DNA of 64,000 nucleotides, taken from contig NZ_JAHREP010000017.1 in NCBI RefSeq assembly GCF_019084545.1, positions 1-64,000 of the forward strand. The letters are read 5' to 3'. Of the stretch, positions 37,746 through 49,870 are shown piece by piece. Position 1 is the first letter of the stretch; each line of letters begins with the position of its first letter. A program made the translations under genes and the position numbers. The DNA comes from Marinobacterium ramblicola (lineage in GTDB: Bacteria; Pseudomonadota; Gammaproteobacteria; Pseudomonadales; Balneatricaceae). Under the pieces are notes generated by a model. It was not told the origin of the DNA. It did not search any database and worked only from the letters and a program-made list of their open reading frames with translations.

Positions 37746-38810
37746 GTGAGCGAATTTCTTGCTGATTATGGCCTGTTTTTGGCCAAGACATTGACCGTTA
37801 TTATCGGCATTCTGCTTGTTCTTTCGGGCGTAGGGTCTCTGGTGGCAAGACGCAGAGAGGCGCGAGAAGGGCACGTTGAAGTCAAGAACCTTAACCAGCA
37901 TCTCGAAGAGATGCAGCAGGATATCGAAGACGAGGTTTTTGACGAGCAGCGTTTAAAACAGCTGCACAAAGAGCAGAAAAAAGCAGACAAGCGTGAGGCC
38001 AAGGAGCGCAAGAAGGCGTTGAAGAAGGGCGAGGAACCGGCGCCCGAGCGCAAGCGCCTATTCGTGCTCGATTTCGATGGCGATCTGCACGCCTCGCAGG
38101 TGGACTGGCTGCGCGAGGAGATCAGCGCGGTGTTGACGCTGGCGCGGAAGGAGGATGAGGTGGTCGTGCGCCTCGAGAGCGGTGGCGGGCTCGTGCATGG
38201 CTATGGCCTGGCGGCCTCGCAGCTTGAGCGAATTCGCAAGCGTGAAATACCGCTGACAATCTGTGTCGATAAGGTCGCGGCGAGCGGTGGCTATATGATG
38301 GCCTGTATCGGCAACAAGCTGATCGCAGCGCCTTTTGCCTTGGTCGGGTCGATCGGGGTCGTGGCGCAACTGCCGAACTTTCATCGTCTGCTGAAAAAAC
38401 ACGATGTCGACTACGAGGTATTCACCGCTGGTGAATATAAGCGCACGCTGACGCTGTTTGGTGAGAATACAGACCATGGGCGGAAGAAGTTCGTCGAAGA
38501 GCTCGAGGATACGCACGGCCTGTTCAAGGAGTTCGTACGAGAATACCGCCCGGCCCTCGATCTGGAGAAGGTGGCCACCGGTGAAGTATGGTTCGGCCGC
38601 CGGGCGCTGGATATCGGCCTGATCGATGAGGTGGGGACCAGTGATGACTACCTGTTCGAGGCTTGTGAAAACGCCGATGTCTTCCAAGTTCGTTACGAAC
38701 TGAAAAAGGGGTTGCAGGAGCGCCTGAGCGAGTTCTCGGTGCAGGTGGCGGATCGCACCCTCAATCGGCTTGCCCAGCGGCTGTACAACAGTCGTTTCTG
38801 GTCGCGTTGA
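37746..38810 (+). CDS. sohB: Probable inner-membrane protease SohB (S49 family)
   Basis: This 354-residue S49 peptidase is anchored by one N-terminal helix (about residues 11-32). A highly charged Lys/Glu-rich coil (about 45-100) follows, then the peptidase domain. The nucleophile Ser is in KVAASGGYMMA (about 179) and the general-base Lys in GEYKRTLTLFG (about 231). Start GTG at 37746 has AGGAGAGAG upstream. E. coli SohB is a multicopy suppressor of degP mutants. Length and layout match. Confidence 0.93.
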   Translation: MSEFLADYGLFLAKTLTVIIGILLVLSGVGSLVARRREAREGHVEVKNLNQHLEEMQQDIEDEVFDEQRLKQLHKEQKKADKREAKERKKALKKGEEPAPERKRLFVLDFDGDLHASQVDWLREEISAVLTLARKEDEVVVRLESGGGLVHGYGLAASQLERIRKREIPLTICVDKVAASGGYMMACIGNKLIAAPFALVGSIGVVAQLPNFHRLLKKHDVDYEVFTAGEYKRTLTLFGENTDHGRKKFVEELEDTHGLFKEFVREYRPALDLEKVATGEVWFGRRALDIGLIDEVGTSDDYLFEACENADVFQVRYELKKGLQERLSEFSVQVADRTLNRLAQRLYNSRFWSR

Positions 38811-38856
38811 GCAGGGTGGTATGGGCGGTGATAGAAGGGTGGTAAGTGAGGTAAGG

Positions 38857-39513
38857 ATGAATATGCAGGAATCGGATACAGCAACACGGATCGTGCTGGC
38901 GGCGGAGGCGCTATTCGCCGAGCAGGGATTCATCGAAACCACTATGCGTCAGATTACCGCGCGAGCGGAGGTTAATCTGGCTGCGGTCAATTACCATTAC
39001 GGTTCCAAGAATGGATTGATCGAAGCCGTTGCACAACGCTTTCTCGAGCCTCTGTGCGATCAGCTCGACCAGCGGCTGGCTGATCGGAATATTCAGGGAA
39101 ATCAGTTTCCCAGTGTCGAAGAGCTGCTGGAGATCCTGATGCGTGCGCTGCTGGTGGTGAAAGAGGTCAATCCGCATGCATTGTCGCTGTTCATGCGCTT
39201 GCTGGATCTGGCTTATGCTCCGGGACAGGAGGGGCTGCGGGCTTTCCTGATCCGGGGGTATGGCCGCCGGGTTCAACCGCTGATTGAGCTGGTGCGGCGC
39301 AATGCGGCTCCGGTCGAGGAGGACGAGTTCTTCTGGCGCCTGCATTTCCTGCTCGGTGCGATGATATTTACGCTGTCCAACTATGCCACGCTCAGCGCTT
39401 TTTCCGCACCGGAGTCCGAGGTGGATGTCGAACGCACGCTTCACCGCATGATACCGGTGATCAGTGCGGGCTTTCAGGCGCGCGGTGAGTCGACCTGGTT
39501 CTGTAAGGTCTGA
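38857..39513 (+). CDS. TetR-family regulator, PsrA-like
   Basis: This 218-residue regulator has a TetR helix-turn-helix in its first 50 residues (ILAAEALFAEQGF, then EVNLAAVNYHYGSKNGLIEAV). The C-terminal ligand domain contains LSLFMRLLDLAYAPGQEGLRAFL and FWRLHFLLGAMIFTLS. These resemble Pseudomonas PsrA, which senses long-chain fatty acids and controls beta-oxidation and rpoS. The psrA-nagZ neighbourhood is also conserved. I chose ATG 38857 after GAGG. No PsrA-type operator (G/CAAAC...GTTTG/C) is visible upstream. Confidence 0.82.
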   Translation: MNMQESDTATRIVLAAEALFAEQGFIETTMRQITARAEVNLAAVNYHYGSKNGLIEAVAQRFLEPLCDQLDQRLADRNIQGNQFPSVEELLEILMRALLVVKEVNPHALSLFMRLLDLAYAPGQEGLRAFLIRGYGRRVQPLIELVRRNAAPVEEDEFFWRLHFLLGAMIFTLSNYATLSAFSAPESEVDVERTLHRMIPVISAGFQARGESTWFCKV

Positions 39514-39515
39514 TT

Positions 39516-39995
39516 GTGAAACGGCTCGAGATCTCACTGTCCGGACAGCGGATAGACCTGTTTGAAGAGGAACAAGAGATCGGATCCTGGCCCGTATCCA
39601 CCGCCTCCAACGGCGCAGGGGAGATCAATGGCAGCGGCTGTACGCCGCGTGGTGCGCACTATATTCGCGCCTGTATCGGTGCCGGTGAACCGGAGAATGC
39701 GGTGTTCATCGGTCGTCGCCCCACCGGGGAGATCTACTCTCCCGCGCTGGCCGGCGCGCATCCTCAGCGGGACTGGATCCTGACCCGCATCCTGTGGCTT
39801 TGTGGCCGGGAGCCGGGAGTTAACCGGCTGGGTAACCGCGATTCACAGCGACGCTATATCTATATTCATGGAACTCCCGACAGCGAGCCGATGGGAATCC
39901 CGCGTTCTCATGGTTGTATTCGCATGCGTAATCGCGACCTGATCCAGTTGTTCGATCTGGTCTCTCCCGGCACGCCTGTCGACATATACGAATGA
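39516..39995 (+). CDS. Cytoplasmic YkuD-domain protein, probable L,D-carboxypeptidase (ElsL/LdcV-like)
   Basis: The 159-residue protein is a bare YkuD catalytic domain: HGTPDSEPMG (His118) and SHGCIRM (Cys134 nucleophile). There is no signal peptide, membrane helix or LysM, so it should be cytoplasmic. Exported L,D-transpeptidases would not fit. Cytoplasmic YkuD proteins described in Acinetobacter (ElsL) and Vibrio (LdcV) trim tetrapeptides to tripeptides in murein recycling. The next gene, nagZ, acts in the same pathway. Start is GTG at 39516, three bases after the regulator stop. The function is inferred. Confidence 0.75.
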   Translation: MKRLEISLSGQRIDLFEEEQEIGSWPVSTASNGAGEINGSGCTPRGAHYIRACIGAGEPENAVFIGRRPTGEIYSPALAGAHPQRDWILTRILWLCGREPGVNRLGNRDSQRRYIYIHGTPDSEPMGIPRSHGCIRMRNRDLIQLFDLVSPGTPVDIYE

Positions 39996-40002
39996 GGACA
40001 TT

Positions 40003-41019
40003 ATGACCATCGGATCACTGATGCTGGACCTGGAGGGGCTGGAGCTGAGCGCCGAGGAGGAGCGGTTGCTGGCTCAGCCAGAGGTTGGTGGGCTGATCCT
40101 CTTCGCCCGCAACTACGCCGCGCCCGAACAGCTGCATACCCTGATGAAGCAGGTTAGAACGGTGCGTCCGGAGCTTCTGGTCGCGATCGATCAGGAGGGC
40201 GGGCGCGTACAGCGAATTCGCACGGGAGCCACCGTGCTGCCACCGATGGCCGCGCTGGGCAAGCTTTGGCAGCGAGACGCGAAGCAGGCGGTTGAGCATG
40301 CTCGCGAGCTGGGTTGGCTGATGGCGGCGGAGCTGCGTGAATTCGATATCGATTTCAGCTTTGCACCGGTGCTCGATATCGACTGGTCGCGCAGCGGCGT
40401 GATCGGCGATCGGGCCTTTGCCGACTCTATTGAAGGGGTGGCAGAGCTGGCGACCGGTTTCATGCTGGGGATGCACGACGCGGGTATGGCGGCTACCGGC
40501 AAACACTTCCCCGGGCATGGCTGGGTTCAGGCCGATTCCCATCTGGAGATTCCGGTGGATGAGCGGCCCGGGGAGCAGCTGGAGTCTTGCGATATGCAGC
40601 CCTTCGCCCGGCTGATCGAGGCCGGGCTCGATGCGATCATGCCCGCCCATGTGATCTATTCGCAGCTGGATGCTGATCCTGCGGGGTTTTCCAGCTATTG
40701 GTTGCGTGAGCAGTTGCGTGGGCGGCTGGCATTTGATGGTGTGATCTTCAGCGACGATCTGACCATGGAGGGGGCCAGTGTTGCCGGTGGTTTCCCCGCA
40801 CGGGCGGAGAAGGCATTGCACGCCGGATGCGACATGGTGCTGGTCTGCAACCATCGGGCGGGAGCGCTTGAGGTGTTGGATTATCTGCAGGCCACCGGCA
40901 TTGCGGCGTCACCGCGTCTGGAGCGGATGCGGGCCGGGCCGAAGATCGTTCATGACCTGGCCAGATTGCAGCGTGCGCGCCATATCGCCGGGCGATTGCG
41001 CGGGGAGGTGTCGGCGTGA
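40003..41019 (+). CDS. nagZ: Beta-N-acetylglucosaminidase NagZ
   Basis: This 338-residue glycoside hydrolase family 3 enzyme removes GlcNAc from anhydromuropeptides in the cytoplasm. In relatives it sets the signal for AmpC beta-lactamase induction. The KHFPGHG motif is near residue 166, the early DQEGGRVQR motif at about 65 and the nucleophile Asp in FSDDLTMEGA near 250. It starts 7 bases after the YkuD gene and overlaps the next gene in GTGA, so the genes form one operon. Confidence 0.96.
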   Translation: MTIGSLMLDLEGLELSAEEERLLAQPEVGGLILFARNYAAPEQLHTLMKQVRTVRPELLVAIDQEGGRVQRIRTGATVLPPMAALGKLWQRDAKQAVEHARELGWLMAAELREFDIDFSFAPVLDIDWSRSGVIGDRAFADSIEGVAELATGFMLGMHDAGMAATGKHFPGHGWVQADSHLEIPVDERPGEQLESCDMQPFARLIEAGLDAIMPAHVIYSQLDADPAGFSSYWLREQLRGRLAFDGVIFSDDLTMEGASVAGGFPARAEKALHAGCDMVLVCNHRAGALEVLDYLQATGIAASPRLERMRAGPKIVHDLARLQRARHIAGRLRGEVSA

Positions 41020-42125
41020 ACGAGCAGGCTGTATTCAACTGGCTGGATCCGTTGATCGCCTATATGCCTGTGTTTCAGGACTACCGTTGGCAGTTGGCCG
41101 TGCTGTTGCTAACGCTGGGCTCGCTGCTGGTGGCGCTGATTGTGGATCGCATCCTGTGCCGCCTGGTCAGTACGTTGGCGCGCACCTCGCCGGTGTGGGA
41201 CGATCTGCTGATCGATGCGCTGCGGCACCCGCTTATCCTGCTGATCCTGATGCTGTCGCTGACGCTGTCGCTGCAGCTCTCCGCCCCACACCTGCAGATG
41301 GTCGAGAGCGAGCTGCCCAGCCGCGTACGCGAGGTGGGGTTTATCCTGCTGTTGAGCTGGGCGCTGATCCGCTTTGTGGTCCGTGCCGAGGAGGCGATTC
41401 TACATCGCGACAGCAGTATCGATCGCACCACGGCGGATGCGATCTGCAAGCTGGTCAAGTTGATCATCGTTGTCCTTACCGCGCTGGTGTTGATGCAGTA
41501 CCTCGGTTACAGCATCTCCGGTATTTTGGCGTTCGGCGGTATCGGGGGGCTGGCGGTCGGTTTTGCGGCCAAGGATCTGCTGGCCAACTTTTTTGGCGGG
41601 TTGATGATCTATCTGGATCGCCCGTTCAAGGTGGGTGACTGGGTGCGCTCGCCGGATAAGCAGATCGAAGGTGTGGTGGAGAGGATCGGCTGGCGGCTGA
41701 CGATTATCCGCACCTTCGATCTGCGTCCGCTGTATATCCCCAATGCAACCTTCGCCAGTATCTCGGTGGAGAACCCCTCGCGCATGACCAATCGCCGCAT
41801 CTACGAGTATGTCGGCGTGCGCTATGAGGATGCCGGGGTGGTCAAGCAGGTGGTGGACCGAATTCGGGAGATGCTGATCGCCCACCCCGAGATCGACGAG
41901 CACAGCACGCTGTTCACTCAACTCAACCGATTCGGTCCCTCGTCGCTGGATATCATGATCTACTGTTTCACCCATACTACCAATTGGGGGCGCTACCTGG
42001 AGATCCGCGAGGATGTGATGCTTCGTATCATCGATATCATTGATGAGCTGGGCGCCGAGATCGCCTTCCCGACCACTACGGTGCATCTGCAGGAGCAGGC
42101 GCCAGGTGCTGTCGAGCCCGGTTGA
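41016..42125 (+). CDS. Mechanosensitive channel, MscS family
   Basis: The 369-residue protein has about four membrane helices in the first 170 residues, then the MscS pore helix (GGIGGLAVGFAAKDLLANFFGG) and beta domain (FKVGDWVRSPDK, IEGVVERIGWRLTIIRT), then a cytoplasmic alpha/beta tail. It is a YnaI/YbdG-like type without extra domains. GTG start overlaps the nagZ stop. It should release solutes on hypo-osmotic shock. Confidence 0.9.
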   Translation: MNEQAVFNWLDPLIAYMPVFQDYRWQLAVLLLTLGSLLVALIVDRILCRLVSTLARTSPVWDDLLIDALRHPLILLILMLSLTLSLQLSAPHLQMVESELPSRVREVGFILLLSWALIRFVVRAEEAILHRDSSIDRTTADAICKLVKLIIVVLTALVLMQYLGYSISGILAFGGIGGLAVGFAAKDLLANFFGGLMIYLDRPFKVGDWVRSPDKQIEGVVERIGWRLTIIRTFDLRPLYIPNATFASISVENPSRMTNRRIYEYVGVRYEDAGVVKQVVDRIREMLIAHPEIDEHSTLFTQLNRFGPSSLDIMIYCFTHTTNWGRYLEIREDVMLRIIDIIDELGAEIAFPTTTVHLQEQAPGAVEPG

Positions 42126-42157
42126 TCGGCAGGGGGTGAGCATGAAGGAGTTCCCGC

Positions 42158-43873
42158 GTGACATCACGAACTGAAGGTCGCAATCGCGCGCGCTGGTTGA
42201 AGTCCTGTGCCGCTGCGCAGCGGCATTGGGTGCTCCTTTCGGTTTTGGCCGGCCTGGGTGGAGGTTTGGCCATGGTGCTGCAGGCCGGCCAGCTGGCTGG
42301 CGTGATATCCGGCATCGTCAGCGGCGGTGAAATGTCGCAGTACCGATCCGCATTTGCGTTACTGCTGCTGGCTATCCTGTTGCGGGCGGCGCTGGGCTAC
42401 CTGCGCGAGTGGAGTGGTGTGCGCGCATCGCTTGGAGTGCGCAGGCGAATGCGAACCGAACTGCTGGCCAAACTGGACCGGCTGGGGCCGGGTTACTGCC
42501 ATTCCCGGCAGACCGGCGACCTGAGTACGCTGCTGCTCGAGCAGGTTGAGGCGCTGGACGGATATTTTTCGCGTTATCTGCCACAGATGTGGCTGTCGGT
42601 GACGCTGCCTTTGCTGATTTTGCTGTTTATCCTGCCGCTTAACTGGGCGGTGGCCCTGATCTTCCTGCTGACGGCCCCGCTGGTGCCGCTGTTCATGGCG
42701 CTGGTGGGGATGAAAGCCGCGGCGGCAAACCGGCGCAACTTCCAGGCCTTGGCCAACATTTCCGCCTATTTTCTCGATCTCGTGCAGGGCGTGGCGACAC
42801 TCAAACTGTTTCAGCGCAGTCGCGGTGAGGCTCGCGTGCTGGGGCAGGTATCGGAGGCGTTTCGCTTGCGTACCATGGAGGTGTTGCGGCTGGCTTTCCT
42901 TTCCTCCGCGGTACTGGAGTTCTTCGCCTCGGTATCGATTGCGTTAACGGCGGTATACCTGGGCTTCAGTTTTCTCGGGGAGTTAAGTTTTGGCGCATGG
43001 CAGGGTCCGATTACGCTCTACCAGGCGCTGTTTATCCTGCTGCTTGCGCCGGAGTTTTATCTGCCGTTGCGTGAGCTGGGTACCCATTACCATGCCAAGC
43101 AGGAGGCGATGGCCGCCAGCGAGCGTTTGAAAGCGTTGCTGGATGAGACCGAGCATGCGGTAAAGGGCGGGGATCTGGTGCTTGAGCCCGGGCCGGTCGA
43201 GATCGAGTTTCGTGATCTCGGTCTGACCTATCCTGGACGTGAGCAGCCGGTGCTCAAAGGCCTGAACCTGCGGCTGGCGGCCGGCGAGCGGGTTGCGATT
43301 CGTGGTCCCAGTGGAGCCGGCAAATCCTCTTTGATGAACCTGCTGCTCGGTTTTTATCCGCTCAACAAGGGAGAGCTGCTGGTCAATCGACGCCCCTTGG
43401 CGCAACTTGAGCGCGATGGCTGGTTGCAGGCTATCGCCTGGGTCAGTCAGCAAACGACGCTGTTTGCCGGTACTTTGCGCGACAACCTGACGCTGGCGCG
43501 TGCCGATGCCAGTGACGAAGAACTGATGCAGGCCTGTGTCGATGCGCATGTCGTCGAGTTTCTGGATCGTCTGCCTGCGGGCCTCGATACCGAGGTCGGT
43601 GAAACGGGGCACGGGCTGTCGGGCGGCCAGATCCAGCGCATAGCCTTGGCCCGGGCGTTTTTGAAGGATGCACCGCTCTTGCTGCTGGATGAGCCGACGG
43701 CGAATCTGGATGCGCAGAGTGAGTCGCTGGTGCTGGATGCGTTGGCACGCCTCAGTCAGGGGCGTACGGTGCTGATCCTGACTCATCGGGAGGCGGCGCA
43801 ACTCAATGCCGACCGGGTGCTGGAGCTGGTTGACGGAGATCTTGTGGCGGTTGAGAGCGGGAGGGTGTCATGA
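42158..43873 (+). CDS. cydD: Cysteine/glutathione ABC exporter subunit CydD
   Basis: This 571-residue half of the CydDC heterodimer exports reductant (cysteine and glutathione) or haem to the periplasm and is needed for cytochrome bd assembly. A six-helix domain (about 1-320) is followed by an ATPase domain with GPSGAGKSS (about 385), LSGGQ and LLLLDEPTAN. GTG start after AAGGAG. It overlaps cydC in ATGA. No cydAB genes are in the window. Confidence 0.93.
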   Translation: MTSRTEGRNRARWLKSCAAAQRHWVLLSVLAGLGGGLAMVLQAGQLAGVISGIVSGGEMSQYRSAFALLLLAILLRAALGYLREWSGVRASLGVRRRMRTELLAKLDRLGPGYCHSRQTGDLSTLLLEQVEALDGYFSRYLPQMWLSVTLPLLILLFILPLNWAVALIFLLTAPLVPLFMALVGMKAAAANRRNFQALANISAYFLDLVQGVATLKLFQRSRGEARVLGQVSEAFRLRTMEVLRLAFLSSAVLEFFASVSIALTAVYLGFSFLGELSFGAWQGPITLYQALFILLLAPEFYLPLRELGTHYHAKQEAMAASERLKALLDETEHAVKGGDLVLEPGPVEIEFRDLGLTYPGREQPVLKGLNLRLAAGERVAIRGPSGAGKSSLMNLLLGFYPLNKGELLVNRRPLAQLERDGWLQAIAWVSQQTTLFAGTLRDNLTLARADASDEELMQACVDAHVVEFLDRLPAGLDTEVGETGHGLSGGQIQRIALARAFLKDAPLLLLDEPTANLDAQSESLVLDALARLSQGRTVLILTHREAAQLNADRVLELVDGDLVAVESGRVS

Positions 43874-45582
43874 AGCTGCTCTGGCCCTATATTCGGCAGA
43901 TGCGCGCCCATATCGGTTGGGTGGTGCTGGGCTCGTTGCTGGGGTTGCTGACGCTGCTGGCCAGTATCGGCTTGCTGACCTTGTCTGGCTGGTTTATTAC
44001 CGCCACCTCGTTGGCGGGCGTCGCGGTCAGCTTTAACTTTTTTACCCCGGGCGCCGGGGTCCGGGGCTTTGCCATTTTGCGCACGCTGGGCCGGTATGGC
44101 GAGCGCCTGGCCACGCATGAAGCCACCTTCAGGCTGATCGCGCGCCTGCGGACCTGGTTTTACCAGCGCATGGAGCCGCTGCGGCCGGCGCGGCTGAATG
44201 CGATAGGCTCCGCCGAGCTGCTCAACCGACTGATCGCCGATATCGGCGCGCTGGATAATCTCTACCTGCGCATTCTGTCGCCGACGCTGATTGCGCTGTG
44301 CGTGGTTGCGCTGGTGTGTGGCTTCCTCTACCTGTACAGCGGCTCCCTGGCGCTGATTGCGCTTTGCGGTTACCTGGCTGCCGGGTTGCTGGTGCCGCTC
44401 CTTGGCTACTGGCTGGGGAGTGAAAAGGGGGCTGAGCAAGCCAGGACCCAGGCCCGGTTGCGCACCCGAATGGTCACGCTGATTCAGGGTATGGCGGATC
44501 TGCGCATCTATGGCGGCATGGCGCGTGCTCAGGCGCAGATCGACCAGGCTCAGCACGCGTTTCTTGATACCCAGGCGCAGATGGGGCGTGTCAGTGCCCT
44601 GGTCAACAGCCTTATGCTGCTGGTGGTCGGCGGCACCCTGGTCGCGGTGTTGGTCGAAGGCGTCAGCCTGGTTCAGGCGCAGCAGTTGCAGGCGATTGAG
44701 CTGGCCTTTCTGCTGTTCTGTGTGCTGGCCTCGTTTGAGGCTGTGATCTCGCTGCCGCTGGCATACCAGTATCTCGGAAAAACCCGAGAGTCCGCGGCGC
44801 GCTTGGCCGTTGTAGCGGAAAAAGAGGCTGAGCGGCTGTTTCCCGAACAGGGGGCTGAGCCGATCCGCCCCGGCACCATCCGCTTTGAGGCTGTCGAGTT
44901 CGCTTATGGGCGCCACAGCCGCGCACTCGACAATGTGAGCTTCAATATCGAGCCGGGCGAAAAGGTGCTGGTATTGGGGCACTCCGGCAGTGGCAAGAGT
45001 TCGCTGATCAACCTGCTGGTGCGCTTTTGGGATCCGGATTCGGGCAGTATCGAACTGGGCGGCAGGCCGATAGCGTCCTATAACGAAGAGGTGTTGCGCG
45101 GACAGGTCAGCGTCATGGGGCAGCCGGTGCAGCTGTTTGCCGGCACCATTCGCGACAACCTGAAGATAGGCCGCGATAGCGCCAGTGACGAGGAGATGCT
45201 CGATCTGCTGGAGCGCTTGAGGTTGACCCAGGCGCTGGACGGTCAGGGACTCGATTACCAGGTGGGTGAGGCTGGATCGCGGCTGTCGGGCGGCCAGCGC
45301 AAGCGGTTGGCACTGGCCCGTGCGCTCTTGCGTGAGGCGCCGATCCTGCTTCTGGATGAGCCTACCGAAGGGCTGGATCCGCAAACGGAACAAGCGGTGC
45401 TGGAGCTGATACTTCACTACCGGGCGGATCAGACGGTGCTGCTGATCAGTCATCATGCCGCTGCGCTGGCGTACTTCGACTCCACGATTCTGATGGACCG
45501 TGGGCAGGTGTTGGAGCAGGGGAGTATAAAGCGGCTGCTCGAGGATCCGGGCAGCCGTATCAGCCAGCTCAAATCACTTTAA
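43870..45582 (+). CDS. cydC: Cysteine/glutathione ABC exporter subunit CydC
   Basis: This 570-residue partner of CydD has six N-terminal helices and an ATPase domain with GHSGSGKSS (about 372), LSGGQ (about 473) and ILLLDEPTEGLDP. The start overlaps the cydD stop, so equal amounts can be made. The stop codon is in the loop of a perfect 12-bp inverted repeat. cydDC follows the nagZ-mscS genes with a 32-base gap and may share their transcript. Confidence 0.93.
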   Translation: MKLLWPYIRQMRAHIGWVVLGSLLGLLTLLASIGLLTLSGWFITATSLAGVAVSFNFFTPGAGVRGFAILRTLGRYGERLATHEATFRLIARLRTWFYQRMEPLRPARLNAIGSAELLNRLIADIGALDNLYLRILSPTLIALCVVALVCGFLYLYSGSLALIALCGYLAAGLLVPLLGYWLGSEKGAEQARTQARLRTRMVTLIQGMADLRIYGGMARAQAQIDQAQHAFLDTQAQMGRVSALVNSLMLLVVGGTLVAVLVEGVSLVQAQQLQAIELAFLLFCVLASFEAVISLPLAYQYLGKTRESAARLAVVAEKEAERLFPEQGAEPIRPGTIRFEAVEFAYGRHSRALDNVSFNIEPGEKVLVLGHSGSGKSSLINLLVRFWDPDSGSIELGGRPIASYNEEVLRGQVSVMGQPVQLFAGTIRDNLKIGRDSASDEEMLDLLERLRLTQALDGQGLDYQVGEAGSRLSGGQRKRLALARALLREAPILLLDEPTEGLDPQTEQAVLELILHYRADQTVLLISHHAAALAYFDSTILMDRGQVLEQGSIKRLLEDPGSRISQLKSL

Positions 45583-45599
45583 TCACGTTGAGCTGGCTG
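45561..45599. repeat. Perfect 12-bp inverted repeat carrying the cydC stop codon
   Basis: Arms at 45561-45572 (CAGCCAGCTCAA) and 45588-45599 are exact complements, with a 15-base loop that contains the TAA stop. No T-run follows. It is the same design as the repeat at the end of the perM-like gene, again between convergent genes. Confidence 0.7.
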
Positions 45600-45620
45600 C
45601 AAAGGGTTGTGCTATCGGGC

Positions 45621-46189
45621 TCAGTTGAGCGGCTTGATCACGACCAGCATGCCGAAGTGGGGATGATCCAGATAGTGCAGTTGTTCAGAGCGCATCCGGC
45701 GTGACTGCTGCAGCCGGTAACGCACAGGGAGCGCCTCGACGGCGGCATCGCGGCTGAGCAGCAGGTCAGGTTTGAAGTGCAGGTAGCGCCCGCGATCCAC
45801 CTTGATTACGCCATCCACGCGGCCGTCAGCGGTGTCGATACGGACACTGGGGTTGCGTCCGGTGCTGACGTTCTGGAACCAGCCGCTGTGCCATAGGATC
45901 TGGAACCCTTCACGTCTCAGTCGCGCGGCATCGTCACCCAGAGCCAGGCGCTCCCTGGGCAGGGCTTCGAGCTGGCTGAAGGGGGCTCCGTCGTAAGGGC
46001 TGGGGTACCGTGCGTCGGCGATCGCGGGCGGCGCCCGTTCCGGATCCATGGCGTCATAGGGCTGCGCGCCGTCACCGTATGTGTTCTGGGTGAAGATGAG
46101 CACTTCTATGGTGTAGTCGCCCTCTGCGGCCCAGGCTGGCAGCGTCCAGCACATGAGCAGCGTGAGTAACAGGGCGTTGAATCTCGTGG

Positions 46190-46193
<4 letters not shown>
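45621..46193 (-). CDS. CsiV-family periplasmic peptidoglycan-binding protein
   Basis: This 190-residue protein has a signal peptide ending at PAWAAEG and the YTIEVLIFTQNTYGDG strand typical of the CsiV family. Near the end it has MRSEQLHYLDHPHFGMLVVIKPL. CsiV in Vibrio binds peptidoglycan and affects growth and envelope stress under D-amino acids. The gene overlaps mfd in ATGA and follows it, the order known for CsiV genes. Function in this organism is inferred. Confidence 0.82.
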
Positions 46194-49645
<3,452 letters not shown>

Positions 49646-49797
49646 GCGTGACTCCTTATTAACGACCCGTTGGAGAGCAGCCTATTCTAACGGCGCACGC
49701 ACTAATTCGCAGCCCGAATCGCAGCTCGAAAGCCGACGGATTGCACTGCAGAGGTGAGAAAATGGCGGGAGTGGTACAAAAGTCTAGGATCGGTTGT

Positions 49798-49826
49798 TTG
49801 CCCAGGGCCGCATAAACAGGGATAAT
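49798..49826 (+). promoter_or_regulatory. Putative sigma-70 promoter of the long GAPDH gene
   Basis: TTGCCC (49798-49803), a 17-base spacer and GATAAT (49821-49826). The inferred start is near 49833, about 38 bases before the GTG start codon. Confidence 0.55.
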
Positions 49827-49836
49827 ACGCGCACCC

Positions 49837-49856
49837 AAATTGAGCTGACACAATTT
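49837..49856. promoter_or_regulatory. Inverted repeat just after the inferred gap transcription start
   Basis: AAATTG (49837-49842) and CAATTT (49851-49856) are exact complements, 8 bases apart, placed at about +4 to +23. The position suits a repressor operator. HexR sites in pseudomonads (TTGT-N7/8-ACAA) control central carbon genes. This repeat is only a partial match (TTGA and ACAA). No regulator is assigned. Confidence 0.4.
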
Positions 49857-49870
49857 CGGAGTTTCCGCCT

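Noticed and set aside
38811-38856. PsrA-type autoregulatory operator before the TetR gene
   Set aside because: No G/CAAAC and GTTTG/C half-sites at the required distance are present.
43783-45456. Minus-strand open frame of 557 residues opposite cydC
   Set aside because: Gln/Arg/His-rich composition typical of an antisense shadow in GC-rich DNA; cydC covers the region with clear ABC motifs.
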